This document shows positions 1-9,165 of a stretch of 33,040 bases of DNA, piece after piece. Under the pieces are notes generated by a model. That model searched no databases and was not told the DNA's origin. It was given only the letters and a program-made list of their open reading frames with translations. This stretch comes from Streptomyces longispororuber (GTDB lineage Bacteria; Actinomycetota; Actinomycetes; Streptomycetales; Streptomycetaceae): positions 1-33,040 of the forward strand of contig NZ_JAMOLN010000118.1 of the NCBI RefSeq assembly GCF_024448165.1. Direction: 5' to 3'. The stretch's first letter is position 1, and each line of letters starts with the position of its first letter. Position numbers and translations under genes: made by a program.

Positions 1-881
1 TGGTGGAGCGGGGCGGCCGGGTCGGGCCTGCCCAGTTCGCGTCGGGTGGAGACGGCGTCGTCGACCACCTCGACCCAGTGGCCGGGCTCCAGCATGGCGT
101 GCCGGTCGCGCCCAAGAGTCGTCAACTGCACGGTGGCCTCGTCGACATGCCGGATGGGGAAGATCACAGAACCGTTGTCCCGGGACCAGACGAAGCTCGC
201 GCCTTTGCCCGCCGTCCCGCCGTCCCGGATCTCCACGCGGTAGAGCTGGTTCTCACCGGTGTACGCGCCATCCGGAACGGTGGTGCAGGGATCGTCGTCG
301 GCCCCGGCCTGCCGGTTGCCGACCACTTGGAGCAGGCCCGCGGGGCCGGGCGTGCGCTGGTCGGCGATCCACCGCTCCGGCTCCTCGCTCCCTGCGAGCG
401 GGTGCGCCCTGACCTGCCACACCACCTGTGCGCGGCTTGCCGTGTCGGGGTGGTGCAGGCCCAGCGCGGGTTCGTGCAGCGACGGGTCCTCGACCTCGGT
501 GATGTGCCGTTCCCAGACCTTGAGGTAGATGAGAATGCGGCGGCCCCGCAGCCTGTCTGCGCCGCGCGGATCGATGAACGCGTGCGGCTGGGCGGTGTAC
601 GCGATGTCGGTGGGGTTGTCCACGAGGATGCCGTCCACGTAGTAGTGCCCAGCGCCGATCACGAAGTCCCCACTGGTCAACTCCTTGACCTGGAAGCCGG
701 GCCGGGCGGCCGGCGTGGCGAAGGGGCCGACCAGGTCGGCCATCGCGGTCCTCAACTGGTGCAGCAGGATCGCTGTCTGCTCATTCCGGTTGGCGTCGAG
801 ACCGACCCGGCCCTGGAGGTCGAACACGGTCGAGTAGTGGCGGTCTGGCGAGAAGGTGATGTTCGAGAAGTCACCGTGCAC
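1..881 (-). CDS. DUF6519-family CIS-associated protein (3' end outside window)
   Basis: The reading frame stays open from a GTG at 881 to the window edge, giving at least 293 residues. It begins VHGDFSNITFSPDRHYS and continues with FDLQGRVGLDANRNEQ and, near residue 270, GRDRHAMLEPGHWVEVVDD. These are hallmarks I associate with the DUF6519 family, found next to phage-tail-like clusters. GGGAG five bases upstream serves as ribosome site and decides the GTG start; the gap to the upstream stop codon is 9 bases, so it is the last visible gene of the CIS operon. Members often carry C-terminal beta-helix or fibre-like regions, but that part lies outside the window, so a role as baseplate-attached or receptor-binding part is inference. 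The family call is fairly sure and the function unknown. Confidence 0.8.
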   Translation of the reverse strand, partial: MHGDFSNITFSPDRHYSTVFDLQGRVGLDANRNEQTAILLHQLRTAMADLVGPFATPAARPGFQVKELTSGDFVIGAGHYYVDGILVDNPTDIAYTAQPHAFIDPRGADRLRGRRILIYLKVWERHITEVEDPSLHEPALGLHHPDTASRAQVVWQVRAHPLAGSEEPERWIADQRTPGPAGLLQVVGNRQAGADDDPCTTVPDGAYTGENQLYRVEIRDGGTAGKGASFVWSRDNGSVIFPIRHVDEATVQLTTLGRDRHAMLEPGHWVEVVDDAVSTRRELGRPDPAAPLH

Positions 882-890
882 GGCGTCTCC

Positions 891-2996
891 CTAAGTGGCG
901 GTGATGACGGCCGCCTCGACGCCGAGCGGCACGTACTCGGTCAGGTGGTCGAGGAGGTTGCTCAGGCGGTGGGGCTGATAGAGGTCGTGGAAGGCGCCCA
1001 GCTCGGCCCCGTCCTCGGCGCCTGCGGAGATCAACGGGTCGCAGGAGACGTGGAGTTGGCAGTATCCGGGGTGGCCGTACCGGGTGCTGGTGAAGTGCGG
1101 TCGTACGGTTCCGGGCGGTGACACGCAGCGGTAGCGGGGCGGGCCGGGGTGACTGTCGGGCGCGTACGAGTAGCGCACACAGCCTGTGTCGCGGCGAAGC
1201 GTGTGGAGGCAGCCGGTGACGATGCTGTTCTCTGCGAGGGGGAGGACATGAACGCGTACGTCGCCCAGGACCGTGCAGCGGCGCATGGTGAGCGCGGCAT
1301 GGGCGAAGCGGTCCTCGGGGCCGGTGACGGCGGGGAGATCGCCCGCGGTGGCGTCGACGATGGAGTCCAGGAGCTCGATGTCCAGGGGGTCTCCCATGGA
1401 TTCGTCCTGGTCCACCACAATCGTGCCGATCACCGAGTGCGCGACGCGTAACCGGGCGGTGGTGCGGCGCAGTTCGACAGAGGGCTCCGTGCCCCATCGA
1501 GGGCGGCAGTCGTGCTGGAGCTCCCAGCCGGGCACCAACGTGCAGTGGCGCAGGAGGACTTCGCCGATCTCGCCCACCACGTACAGGCTGCGGCCGCTGA
1601 CCACCAGCCCGTCGAGGACCAGACGCGGGCGGCGGGCAGTCGGCGGCGGGCAGTCGGCGACCGTGCCGGCCGGCGGCTGCTTCGCGGTGGCCCGTACGGT
1701 GAGCGCGTCGAAGCGGTTGGCCTTCTGGTTGAGGAGGCGGATCACCGGGCGGTGCCCCGGTGCCGCGCGGATCTCCAGGCGGTCTTCCTCGTCCAGGTCG
1801 ATCCGCAACGATTCCGTGTAGTCGGCCGAGTCGTGGATCTCGATCAATGCGTCGTGCAGCGACCGGTTCGCGGTCTTGTCCGTTCGCCACTGCTGGAGTG
1901 CGGCTGTGAGGGAGCCCAGGCCGTCCACGCCGCCCACGGCGTACCGCCTGCGTCCGTCGAGCGGGGTCACCGGGCGCCGGTAGGCGCCGCCGCCCATCGC
2001 GTCGGGGAAGCCGTAGTGCCAGCTCACCCACACCCCGTCCGCCGGCGCCTCGTCGGCGGGGAAGGCGATGCGGCCGAGCACCGGATCGACCACGACCTGC
2101 CCGGGTTGCGGCCGGTACCGCCAGTCGGTGAGGTCGGCCACGACGATCTGTGCCGCCGGAACGGCGTCATCGGGTGCGTTCCGCCATATCTGCAGGCTGC
2201 GACCGGGGCCGTAGTACTCGGTGACGGCGGCCTCGAACTCCTCGCGTGCCAGCGGGTGCGGTACGTCACCGGGCCCCGAGACCCGCGCGGGCGCCGGGCC
2301 CCGGGGTGCCGGGGCGAACAACTGGGTGTCGATTCCGAGGACGTTGACGAGGTAGCGGCTGTAGCGCTGGTCGATGCAGAACGCCGGTGCTCGGGTCACT
2401 GGAAATGCCCGCAGCCGCCACACGAACAGGGCGAGGCTCGCGATGCCGTGCAGGCCGAGGGTTTCCGTGCTGTTCGGCCGCCGGACGTCCAGTAGATGCG
2501 GTGTCCCGTCGAAGGGGCCGCCCAATTGTGCGCAGGCCAGTGTGTCGCGTACCGCGAGGGTCGCCGGGCGGTCGAGGCGTACGTGTCGCATGTGCTGGGC
2601 CCGGACCAGGTGCCGGTACAGCTCCACGGCCCGCGCGGGCCAGCCGGAACTGTCCAGGGCGACCGCCTCCAACGCCGCCGCAGTGCCTTTGCGCCGCCGG
2701 TTCGCGACGGCGTCCGCCACGTCTCTGCGCGGGGACAGCGCACGCACCGCGCCGGGCGAGCCGCCGGCCGGCGGGCGGCGGGTGCCGACCAGAGCGCCGA
2801 TGTACGGCACCACCCAGTCCTCGCAGGTCTCCACGAACCAGTTGGCGTACCAGGTGTCCAGGTCGTCCTCGAGTACCTGGACCTGGCTCTCGATGATCCG
2901 TAGCAACGCCCGCAAGGGAAAGCCCAGTTGCTCATCGCGGGTGCGGTGGACGGCGGGCAGCAGGGCGTACAGACGGTCGCGGGGCGCGCTGCTCAT
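891..2996 (-). CDS. Tail protein I-like baseplate protein with beta-helix domain
   Basis: This 701-residue protein has an N-terminal region (about 1-110) resembling phage tail protein I/gpI. That includes the stretch LRIIESQVQVLEDDLD and the WVVPYIGALVG motif that starts most CIS members of this family. Residues about 455-610 show short repeated strands (LDGLVVSG, VLLRHCTLVPG, LRVAHSVIG, ELLDSIVDA, MRRCTVLGD) typical of a right-handed parallel beta-helix, often a host- or fibre-contacting module. Its ATG overlaps the stop of the upstream baseplate-J gene by 4 bases, implying translational coupling. Leucine 516 is encoded by TTA, the only such codon I found in a gene of this window. In the particle it probably sits at the outer baseplate edge, by analogy with P2 gpI and Afp12/Pvc12-side components; the beta-helix role is inferred. 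Confidence 0.85.
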   Translation of the reverse strand: MSSAPRDRLYALLPAVHRTRDEQLGFPLRALLRIIESQVQVLEDDLDTWYANWFVETCEDWVVPYIGALVGTRRPPAGGSPGAVRALSPRRDVADAVANRRRKGTAAALEAVALDSSGWPARAVELYRHLVRAQHMRHVRLDRPATLAVRDTLACAQLGGPFDGTPHLLDVRRPNSTETLGLHGIASLALFVWRLRAFPVTRAPAFCIDQRYSRYLVNVLGIDTQLFAPAPRGPAPARVSGPGDVPHPLAREEFEAAVTEYYGPGRSLQIWRNAPDDAVPAAQIVVADLTDWRYRPQPGQVVVDPVLGRIAFPADEAPADGVWVSWHYGFPDAMGGGAYRRPVTPLDGRRRYAVGGVDGLGSLTAALQQWRTDKTANRSLHDALIEIHDSADYTESLRIDLDEEDRLEIRAAPGHRPVIRLLNQKANRFDALTVRATAKQPPAGTVADCPPPTARRPRLVLDGLVVSGRSLYVVGEIGEVLLRHCTLVPGWELQHDCRPRWGTEPSVELRRTTARLRVAHSVIGTIVVDQDESMGDPLDIELLDSIVDATAGDLPAVTGPEDRFAHAALTMRRCTVLGDVRVHVLPLAENSIVTGCLHTLRRDTGCVRYSYAPDSHPGPPRYRCVSPPGTVRPHFTSTRYGHPGYCQLHVSCDPLISAGAEDGAELGAFHDLYQPHRLSNLLDHLTEYVPLGVEAAVITAT
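1449..1451 (-). other. In-frame TTA leucine codon (possible bldA control point)
   Basis: The plus-strand taa at 1449-1451 is codon 516 of the tail-I gene and reads TTA in the context Ala-Arg-Leu-Arg-Val. In Streptomyces, TTA is decoded by the single bldA tRNA, which accumulates late in development. All other taa/tta triplets I found that overlap genes (for example at 11771, 14902, 28622 and 30258) are out of frame. Confidence 0.85.
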
Positions 2997-5593
2997 CGGG
3001 TCACCTCCAGGTGCAGTACGGCGAGGTGCGGGAGCCCCGGAGCGGCGACGACCAGATCCGCGGGGTGGACGACCTGGTCGGGAGCTTCGTCCTCGACACA
3101 GGCCGGCCGCGCCGGGACACGTTCGGCGACACCCGTGACCTGCTCCGCGTCAGCCGGCGTGGTTCCGGGCGTGGCACCGAAGCGTCGTACGTCCACGAAC
3201 GTGACCCCCGGCACGCCCTGGAGCGCGGCCACGGCCTCCGCGAGATACACGCTCTGTCCCAACTCCCGTGCCTCGAAGGTGAAGGCGCGCTCGAAGGCGG
3301 CGCGGACGTGCGGTTCGAGCAGGGTCGGGGAGCGGTCGGGGGCGATGCCGAGCCTCGCTTCGACGACGAGGTTCCAGCGGGTGCGGGGCTCGACGGAAGC
3401 GAGAACGTGGGGGTCGCCGTAGCGGCGGAAGGCAGCGAGCAGGGAGGTGATGACGGCCGTGTCCGGCGAGAGGGCGGAGTCATCGACACCCGCCACAGTG
3501 ACGTGCACGAGTTCGCGATCGCCGACGGCGAGGCGGGTGGCGAGCGCTTTGCCGACACCGGCCCGGGCCAGCGTGAAGTCGGCGTAGTCGCGCAGGCCGA
3601 CCAGTCGATCCATCGCCAGCGTCGGCAGCGCGGCCCGGCCGCGCAGCGCGGCGTCGGTGTCGGCGTCCGTGCCGCCACCGGTGCGCAGCGGATTGGTCAC
3701 GGCGTTGACGCCGACGGGCCTGGTGCGCAGCTGGGTCAGCTGTCCCGGTCGCAGATTGCCGCTGCGGCCGAGGCCGATCCGGTAGCGGGCGGCGAGGTTC
3801 CCTGTGCCGGTGGGCAGGCGGGCCCCGCGACGGCCGTCCCCGAAAGTGATGGCGGCGGTGCCGGTGTCGTCCGTGCGGAGTTGGTAGGCGTGCTCGGTCG
3901 GGGCGGCGCGCGCTACCTCGTCCGTCTCGTGCCAGGACAACTCGTCGACCCTGAGCTCGAGTTGCGACTCCTCTCCGTCGGCGTCGGGCGCCGCCACATA
4001 GGTCAGCGGATGCGCGGCCAGGGTGAAGCGCTGGCTCGGCCGGGACGCGTCGCCGCTGCCGAGCGCCGGTTCTTCCTTGGTCTCCCCGTGTGTGGCGGGT
4101 ACGGCATTGCCCCATACGGTGACCGTGTCGCGGCGGTAGTGGTGGCGGAGATCTGTGGCCAGGTCGAGGACGGAGTACGGGGTCGCGCCCGGCCGGTTGG
4201 GGTCGGTGGCCGTCCTGGTGCTCAGGACGCGGGCGAGTTCGCCGGTGGATTCGGTGCTGTCGGCGTCCGTGCCGGTGATCAGGACGGTCCGGGACGGGGG
4301 CAGATCGGTGATCACGTGGTCGAGATCGACGGACGAGCCTTTGACGACGTCGGTGAACGGTTCGGCGGCGAGGCTGAGCCGCTCGGCCTGAGCGTGGACG
4401 GTGACGGGGCGGTGCAGACTCAGCAAGGGGGCGGCGTCCGGGGCCGGGTTCTCGTACCAGGGCTTCGGCAGGTCCAGGACGGTGACCTTGCCCGTGATCC
4501 CGTAGTGGGCCAGGCCCTGGCTCCGGGCGAAGGTGACCGGGAACGGTTTCCCCGCGTCACCCGCGGCCTCGATGACGATCCAGCTGCCGCTCAGGACGCG
4601 GGGGTGGTCCCCGTCCAGCCACAGCCGCTGCCGCTCCGCGTCGCCCGCCTTGTAGAGCGGGGTGTCCAGCGGCCACTCCTGGGGTTCCTGGGCAGCGGTG
4701 GCGGTCTCGCTCATCCCGCCGTCGCCCGTCCTTTCCACCGGCTTGAGCGGCGCCGCGGCACCGAACGGAGCGGCCCTGACCCGCAGAACGTCGAGACGGA
4801 CGAACGTGTGCTCGGCCGGCCGCGTGGCACTGTCCGCGCACTCGGCCTCGTACTTGGGGGAGATCGTCACCAGGTGCAGGGCGCTCGTGGCGGCGAGGGC
4901 GTCGGTGCGCACGGACTCGACGATGCGTACGGTCGGCTCCTCGCGGTCGTCGAAGTGGAACAGCAGCCGGTCGTTCGGGGCCACCCCGGTACCGACACCG
5001 TCGACATACACGACCCGCAGCCCTCGAGCGCACTCCCGTGTCATAGGTGGGGGGCGTCGCGTCCGGACCCGCAGCGCCCCCCATGAGGGCCGGGCCGTCA
5101 GGTCCTCCACCGTCTCGAACGTCACGGGCTTCTCTCCGGGATCCGGCACACTCTGCACCTGTGAGCCTGTCGGCACGGTCACCGGTGCGTCCGCCGGGTC
5201 CGGGTCCAGGGTGTAGGCGAGATGGCCGTCCGCTGCGAGACCGGGCCGGGGCTGGTATCCGACGAGCCGGCCCAGCCCGAGGAGCGACTGGCGTTCGGTG
5301 GCAGTACCGAGATAGCCCTCGTCGGCGATGCGTTCCTGGTAGAACGCCAGGATGTCGCCGACGCAGGCCCACGCGTCCAGGAGGGCCAGTGCGGGGTCGG
5401 CGGGGTCCCGGGTGCTGAGCGTGGCCAGTTCGGGGTGCGCCGAACCGGCCAGGGCGCGGGTCATCGCGCTGAGAAACGCGGCATGCGTGCCGACGCGGGC
5501 GTGGAGGGCCGTCGCGCCGGGCGGGTTGTCCGTCGGCAGCGGCGTTGCGGCCCCGGCCGTGCAGCTACAACTGGCGTCACCGTTGACGCACAT
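2993..5593 (-). CDS. Baseplate J-like wedge protein (second of two, Afp12-like position)
   Basis: This 866-residue protein is of the 'putative baseplate assembly protein' type found in CIS clusters and forms part of the baseplate wedge around the hub. The N-terminal third holds LALLDAWACVGDILAFYQERIADEGYL-type sequence (residues about 68-95), which is the signature of this family. The C-terminal third has the baseplate-J core (GLRDYADFTLARAGVGKA, then alternating strand and helix up to GVPGVTFVDVRRFG). The middle (about 170-540) is a long, mostly beta insertion not assigned here. The ATG start lies 6 bases after the stop of the other J gene, with GGTGAAG as likely ribosome site, and the stop overlaps the next gene by 4 bases. 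The N-terminus has a cysteine cluster (CVNGDASCSC). Confidence 0.88.
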   Translation of the reverse strand: MCVNGDASCSCTAGAATPLPTDNPPGATALHARVGTHAAFLSAMTRALAGSAHPELATLSTRDPADPALALLDAWACVGDILAFYQERIADEGYLGTATERQSLLGLGRLVGYQPRPGLAADGHLAYTLDPDPADAPVTVPTGSQVQSVPDPGEKPVTFETVEDLTARPSWGALRVRTRRPPPMTRECARGLRVVYVDGVGTGVAPNDRLLFHFDDREEPTVRIVESVRTDALAATSALHLVTISPKYEAECADSATRPAEHTFVRLDVLRVRAAPFGAAAPLKPVERTGDGGMSETATAAQEPQEWPLDTPLYKAGDAERQRLWLDGDHPRVLSGSWIVIEAAGDAGKPFPVTFARSQGLAHYGITGKVTVLDLPKPWYENPAPDAAPLLSLHRPVTVHAQAERLSLAAEPFTDVVKGSSVDLDHVITDLPPSRTVLITGTDADSTESTGELARVLSTRTATDPNRPGATPYSVLDLATDLRHHYRRDTVTVWGNAVPATHGETKEEPALGSGDASRPSQRFTLAAHPLTYVAAPDADGEESQLELRVDELSWHETDEVARAAPTEHAYQLRTDDTGTAAITFGDGRRGARLPTGTGNLAARYRIGLGRSGNLRPGQLTQLRTRPVGVNAVTNPLRTGGGTDADTDAALRGRAALPTLAMDRLVGLRDYADFTLARAGVGKALATRLAVGDRELVHVTVAGVDDSALSPDTAVITSLLAAFRRYGDPHVLASVEPRTRWNLVVEARLGIAPDRSPTLLEPHVRAAFERAFTFEARELGQSVYLAEAVAALQGVPGVTFVDVRRFGATPGTTPADAEQVTGVAERVPARPACVEDEAPDQVVHPADLVVAAPGLPHLAVLHLEVTR

Positions 5594-5599
5594 GGGTCT

Positions 5600-8425
5600 T
5601 CACCGTCCTCCCACCATGTCGATCCACAGCACCCCGGGGCCCGGCCCCGAGGGATCCGCCCCGCCCACCGGGAGTTCCAGCGGCCCGAAGGCCAGCACCC
5701 CGTCGGCGGGCACGGACGGTACGGGCGACTCGGCGCGGCCCAACCGGTTCACCTTCGCCGCCACCACACCCGGCACCGCCATCGCCTCCGCCACCAGTCG
5801 CCCGGTGTAGAGGGCGCTGCCGAAGGTCAGCCGGTCAGGATGGAACAGGCCGCCGGTGCCTTCGCCGAGCCGGGCCCGTACCGTCCGCTCCACGGCTGCC
5901 CGCCGGGCGTCCGGTGCGAGGCAAAGCCGCAGACGTACGTCCACCGCGACCGCGCGCGGATCGTTCACCCGCAGGTCGTGGCCGATCCGTCGGGCGTGTT
6001 CGAGCCGGTCACGCACAGCGGCCAGGAGCCCGGCCGGGGGAGTGGTATGTCCGAGTGCGTCGACCGCCACGTCGGCCTCGTACCAACTCCCTGTCCAGAC
6101 AAGGTCGGTGGCCGCGCGTTGTACGCCTGCCACCTCGCCCGCCAGCGCGCTGTAGTCGTCCGCAGTGACAGCCCGCTCGAGTCGGTGCCGGTACTGCGTG
6201 GGCCCGAACAACCGCGCGTCCGCGACGAGTTCGGGTGCAGTGCCGCCCGTCGCAGGCAGGGGATTGCGGACGGCGGTGATGCGGGCGTCGGTGCGTGCGC
6301 TGACGACCACCTGTACCACCGTGTCCGAACCCGCGTTGCCCGCGGGCCCGTTGCCGACCCGCAGTGCGGCTAGGAACTCCTGTCCGCCCGTCACCGCCCG
6401 CCCCGACTGTCCGTTGCCGAAACGCAGCCGGGCGGTTCCGTCGTCCTCGGCCTCGACCACGACATGGGGATCGTCACCGGCGCTGTCGAGCAGGTCGGCC
6501 CGCGGTGTCCAGAGTTCGCCCGACGACGTCAGCGTCAGCTGGGGGAGAGCGGCCCGCGGATCCTGGGTGAGTGCGGCTGAAGCGGGTCCCGCGAGCTGGG
6601 GGTCGGACGGGGCGAGCCCGGCTGCCAGGACCACTCCCCAAGCCGCGGCCACCTCGGCAGCGGTCTCGTCGTCGAGTGGGCTGCCGGCGCGGGCCCGCTC
6701 GGCGAGCCGGGCCAGCCGCGCGGTGCGGCGGGCCAGCAGGGCGGACGAGCGCGTCTGCAGCCGCAACAGCGCCGTCCGTTGCTGTGCCGCGTCGCGCGCG
6801 TCGTCCAGTCCGGACCCTGCCACGGTTCGGGCACCCCACAGCGTGCGGGCCAGGTCGAGGTCGGCGTCCGCCAGTGGTTCGCCGGCCGCCACTCGCCGGT
6901 CCATGTCCTCGACGGCCTCGGCCGCCCGCGCGGGGATCGCCTCCAGCGCCCGAACCTGCGCGGCCGCCGTGCGGGCCGGGTCGGGGTGCGGCGAGCGGCG
7001 GGTGAGCGGGCCGGAGTCCAGACGAGGCAACCACCGCACGGGCGGCGAAGACCGGGTCCGAGGCCGGCCGAGGCCGTCGCAGGCCGTCGGGCTCACTGCC
7101 GCGTCGGGGGCGGTGAGACGGACGGGTGGTGCACCGCTGCTGCCGTGGTCGACCAGCACGATGTTGCCGCGCGCCACACTCAGGTCCTCGATCAGACAGC
7201 ACCGGTCACCGCCCACCACGGCCAGGCACAAGGGAAAGGCCAGCGCGTCCTCCTCGGCCCAGCACACGCGCAGCAGTCGCTGCCCGTGCACCGGGTCCGT
7301 GACCTCCTGCACCTCGGTGAGCCGCACCGCCTGCCGGTGACGTGGATCCGCGTCGCCGGGCACACCCGTGGCCGTACCGCGCACCTCCTCCAGGATCAGC
7401 ACGTCACCGGGTGCCAGCTCCAGCAGGCGCTGCTCGGCGGTGCCGGGGTCGACCAAGGTCGCGGACGTCGTCCCGGTGGGCAGACAGCACTCCTCGCCGT
7501 CCCAGGTCCACAACCGGATCCGGTTGTGCGCCGGGCGCAGCACCAGGTCGGCGGCGACCACGGGCTCGTAGCGCTCGAAGTGGCCGGTGAGAGAAGTCAA
7601 CCGGTCCTCCGGGACGAGCGGGTGCTCGACGGGCAGAGCGGTGGCGAACCAGTACGTGCCGACGCGCAGCACCGCGTACTCCTCGACCTCCAGGTGCACC
7701 CACGTGCGGGCGTTGCAGCCCTCGTGCAGCCGGTAGTCGACCAGTCGCAGGTGGCGGCGGACGGAGGTACGCAGGCGTGCGGTGTGCAGGTATGCCTCGG
7801 TGGCGATGGTGTCCTGTCGGTAGGAGAGCTGGTCGCCGACGTAGGCGAGGAGTTCGACGAGGGTGATGCCGATGTCCGGGATCTCCGGGTCGGCCCAGGC
7901 GGGCGAGGTGAGGGCCAGCCGGTCGAGGATCAGGCGGCGGAAGCTCGCATAGTCCCTGGCCAGGTAGTCCAGGGCGGGCGCGGCACCTGCCGGGGCCGGA
8001 CAGTCGGTCACGGGCGCGCAGTCGGTCGCTTCGGCGCAATGCGCGGTGAAGGTGAACTCCGCGCCGCTGTGCCGGGGATCGAAACCGGGGTACGGGGCGT
8101 CGGGCCGTTCCGGGTCGACCAGGCGGAGCGTGTAGGGGGATCCGTCGCCGAGGCGGTCCAGCGTGACGAGCAGCGTGGCCTGCCGAGCCGGCGCCGGCGC
8201 ACCCTCGACCCGCACTGCCACGGCACGTACCTCGCACCCAGGTCCGTCGATCCGTACACACGCGGCGTCCGGCACCGGATCGGGCGCCGCACCGAGCAGC
8301 AGCACCCGCAGGGTGCGTCCGGGCACGTCGACGTCCACGGCGACGACCGCGCCGAGACCGCTCTGCCGGGTGCGGTCCGCCCGCTCGCCGGGCAGGCAAG
8401 GATGTAGATCGGGTACGTGGGTCAC
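5600..8425 (-). CDS. Baseplate J-like wedge protein (first of two, Afp11-like position)
   Basis: This 941-residue baseplate component is read from a GTG that overlaps the gp25 stop by 4 bases. After a beta-rich N-terminal region of about 150 residues comes the family signature LDYLARDYASFRRLILDRL followed by DIGITLVELLAYVGDQLSYRQD. The C-terminal part carries the J-type core (RLERAVTADDYSALAGEVAGVQ). Residues about 460-600 form a long, alanine/arginine-rich helical insertion (ARLARLAERARAG region) that looks coiled-coil-like and is not part of the core fold. In contractile tails two J-like proteins make the wedge that opens to trigger sheath contraction; the pair here, directly downstream of gp25, matches Afp11/Afp12 order. 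Family assignment is confident and the insertion's function unknown. Confidence 0.9.
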   Translation of the reverse strand: MTHVPDLHPCLPGERADRTRQSGLGAVVAVDVDVPGRTLRVLLLGAAPDPVPDAACVRIDGPGCEVRAVAVRVEGAPAPARQATLLVTLDRLGDGSPYTLRLVDPERPDAPYPGFDPRHSGAEFTFTAHCAEATDCAPVTDCPAPAGAAPALDYLARDYASFRRLILDRLALTSPAWADPEIPDIGITLVELLAYVGDQLSYRQDTIATEAYLHTARLRTSVRRHLRLVDYRLHEGCNARTWVHLEVEEYAVLRVGTYWFATALPVEHPLVPEDRLTSLTGHFERYEPVVAADLVLRPAHNRIRLWTWDGEECCLPTGTTSATLVDPGTAEQRLLELAPGDVLILEEVRGTATGVPGDADPRHRQAVRLTEVQEVTDPVHGQRLLRVCWAEEDALAFPLCLAVVGGDRCCLIEDLSVARGNIVLVDHGSSGAPPVRLTAPDAAVSPTACDGLGRPRTRSSPPVRWLPRLDSGPLTRRSPHPDPARTAAAQVRALEAIPARAAEAVEDMDRRVAAGEPLADADLDLARTLWGARTVAGSGLDDARDAAQQRTALLRLQTRSSALLARRTARLARLAERARAGSPLDDETAAEVAAAWGVVLAAGLAPSDPQLAGPASAALTQDPRAALPQLTLTSSGELWTPRADLLDSAGDDPHVVVEAEDDGTARLRFGNGQSGRAVTGGQEFLAALRVGNGPAGNAGSDTVVQVVVSARTDARITAVRNPLPATGGTAPELVADARLFGPTQYRHRLERAVTADDYSALAGEVAGVQRAATDLVWTGSWYEADVAVDALGHTTPPAGLLAAVRDRLEHARRIGHDLRVNDPRAVAVDVRLRLCLAPDARRAAVERTVRARLGEGTGGLFHPDRLTFGSALYTGRLVAEAMAVPGVVAAKVNRLGRAESPVPSVPADGVLAFGPLELPVGGADPSGPGPGVLWIDMVGGR

Positions 8426-8811
8426 GGTCCCGTCTCCCGTTCCAGAACGGCTGTGCCCGGATCGCCGGTGGCGAGCAGCACATAGCCGACGGTGATCCGC
8501 AGCTCTGAGTCCTCGCTCTCCACCTGGACGCGCTCGACCTGGATGACATCGCCCAGCCACCGCTGCAGCGCGGCCTGCAGGGAGTACTCGACGGCCCCGG
8601 CCAGTTCCTGGTCGGCTGGTGCGAACACCAGTTGCAGCGCACCCGACCCGAAGTCCGGCCGGTTCACCCGCTCTCCCGGCACGGTGAACAGCAACTGTTC
8701 GATCAGGTCGCGGACATGGCCCTCGTCGGTCGTGTCGGCCGAGCGGCCGCGCGGGTCGATGCGGAAGGGGAAGTCCAGGTGCGTGCGGGCCTGATCCGGA
8801 TGAGTGCTCAC
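8422..8811 (-). CDS. gp25-like baseplate wedge protein
   Basis: This 129-residue protein of the T4 gp25/P2 gpW family (Afp9/Pvc9 type) joins the sheath to the inner baseplate wedge. Seen directly: residues 12-50 read LDFPFRIDPRGR and HVRDLIEQLLFT, followed by VPGERVNRPDFGSGALQLVF, the strongly conserved gp25 core with the Pro-Gly-Glu-Arg turn. The C-terminal half gives two beta strands (LRITVGYVLL). Its length is normal for the family. The start is a GTG overlapping the stop of the PAAR-like gene (GTGA), which fits the coupling seen throughout this operon; a longer frame to 8883 would overlap its neighbour and lacks family similarity. Confidence 0.92.
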   Translation of the reverse strand: MSTHPDQARTHLDFPFRIDPRGRSADTTDEGHVRDLIEQLLFTVPGERVNRPDFGSGALQLVFAPADQELAGAVEYSLQAALQRWLGDVIQVERVQVESEDSELRITVGYVLLATGDPGTAVLERETGP

Positions 8812-9155
8812 GTGGCCACCACCCGTTGCTGGACCGTCGACACCACGGGCGGCCCCTGCGGTACCTGGGCGGCGGACAGGCACAGTCCCGTGCCCGGGCC
8901 GGTGGGCTGTACGACGAGTGGGCGGCCCTGCACGAAGACGCGGGTCGAGGCAGCCAGGCCGAAGTCGACTTTGACGCAGGGGGTCGGAGGCTGGGACGAG
9001 GACAGGGCACAGGAAGGGGCGACGACATTCACGTCGGCCGTCGTCACCACCGGCGCGCCTGTTGCCAGCACCTGCTGCCCGCCGGGCGTCAGCGTCAGCT
9101 GGCCCTGGTGCGCACAGGTCAGGGAGGCGGCCGTGGTGAGGGCGAATCCTGGCAT
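8808..9155 (-). CDS. PAAR-like spike tip protein
   Basis: This 115-residue protein is small and beta-rich with many Val/Thr/Gly, and begins MPGFALTTAASLTCAHQGQ. Its four cysteines (for example VVAPSC and PTPCVKVDF) plus a histidine two residues after the first cysteine could hold a metal ion, as PAAR-type tips do. I recognise the pattern from the Afp10/Pvc10-like tip proteins of CIS clusters; it is not a canonical PAAR repeat. Position supports this: it follows the OB-fold spike by 10 bases and precedes gp25, the usual order. GAGGAGG five bases before the ATG is a strong ribosome site. It would cap the spike and pierce the target envelope. Confidence 0.82.
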   Translation of the reverse strand: MPGFALTTAASLTCAHQGQLTLTPGGQQVLATGAPVVTTADVNVVAPSCALSSSQPPTPCVKVDFGLAASTRVFVQGRPLVVQPTGPGTGLCLSAAQVPQGPPVVSTVQQRVVAT

Positions 9156-9165
9156 GGTGGCCTCC

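Noticed and set aside
3011..5086. Plus-strand open frame of 691 codons
   Set aside because: Antisense to the second baseplate-J gene; Gly/Arg/Val-rich with no recognisable motif or ribosome site.
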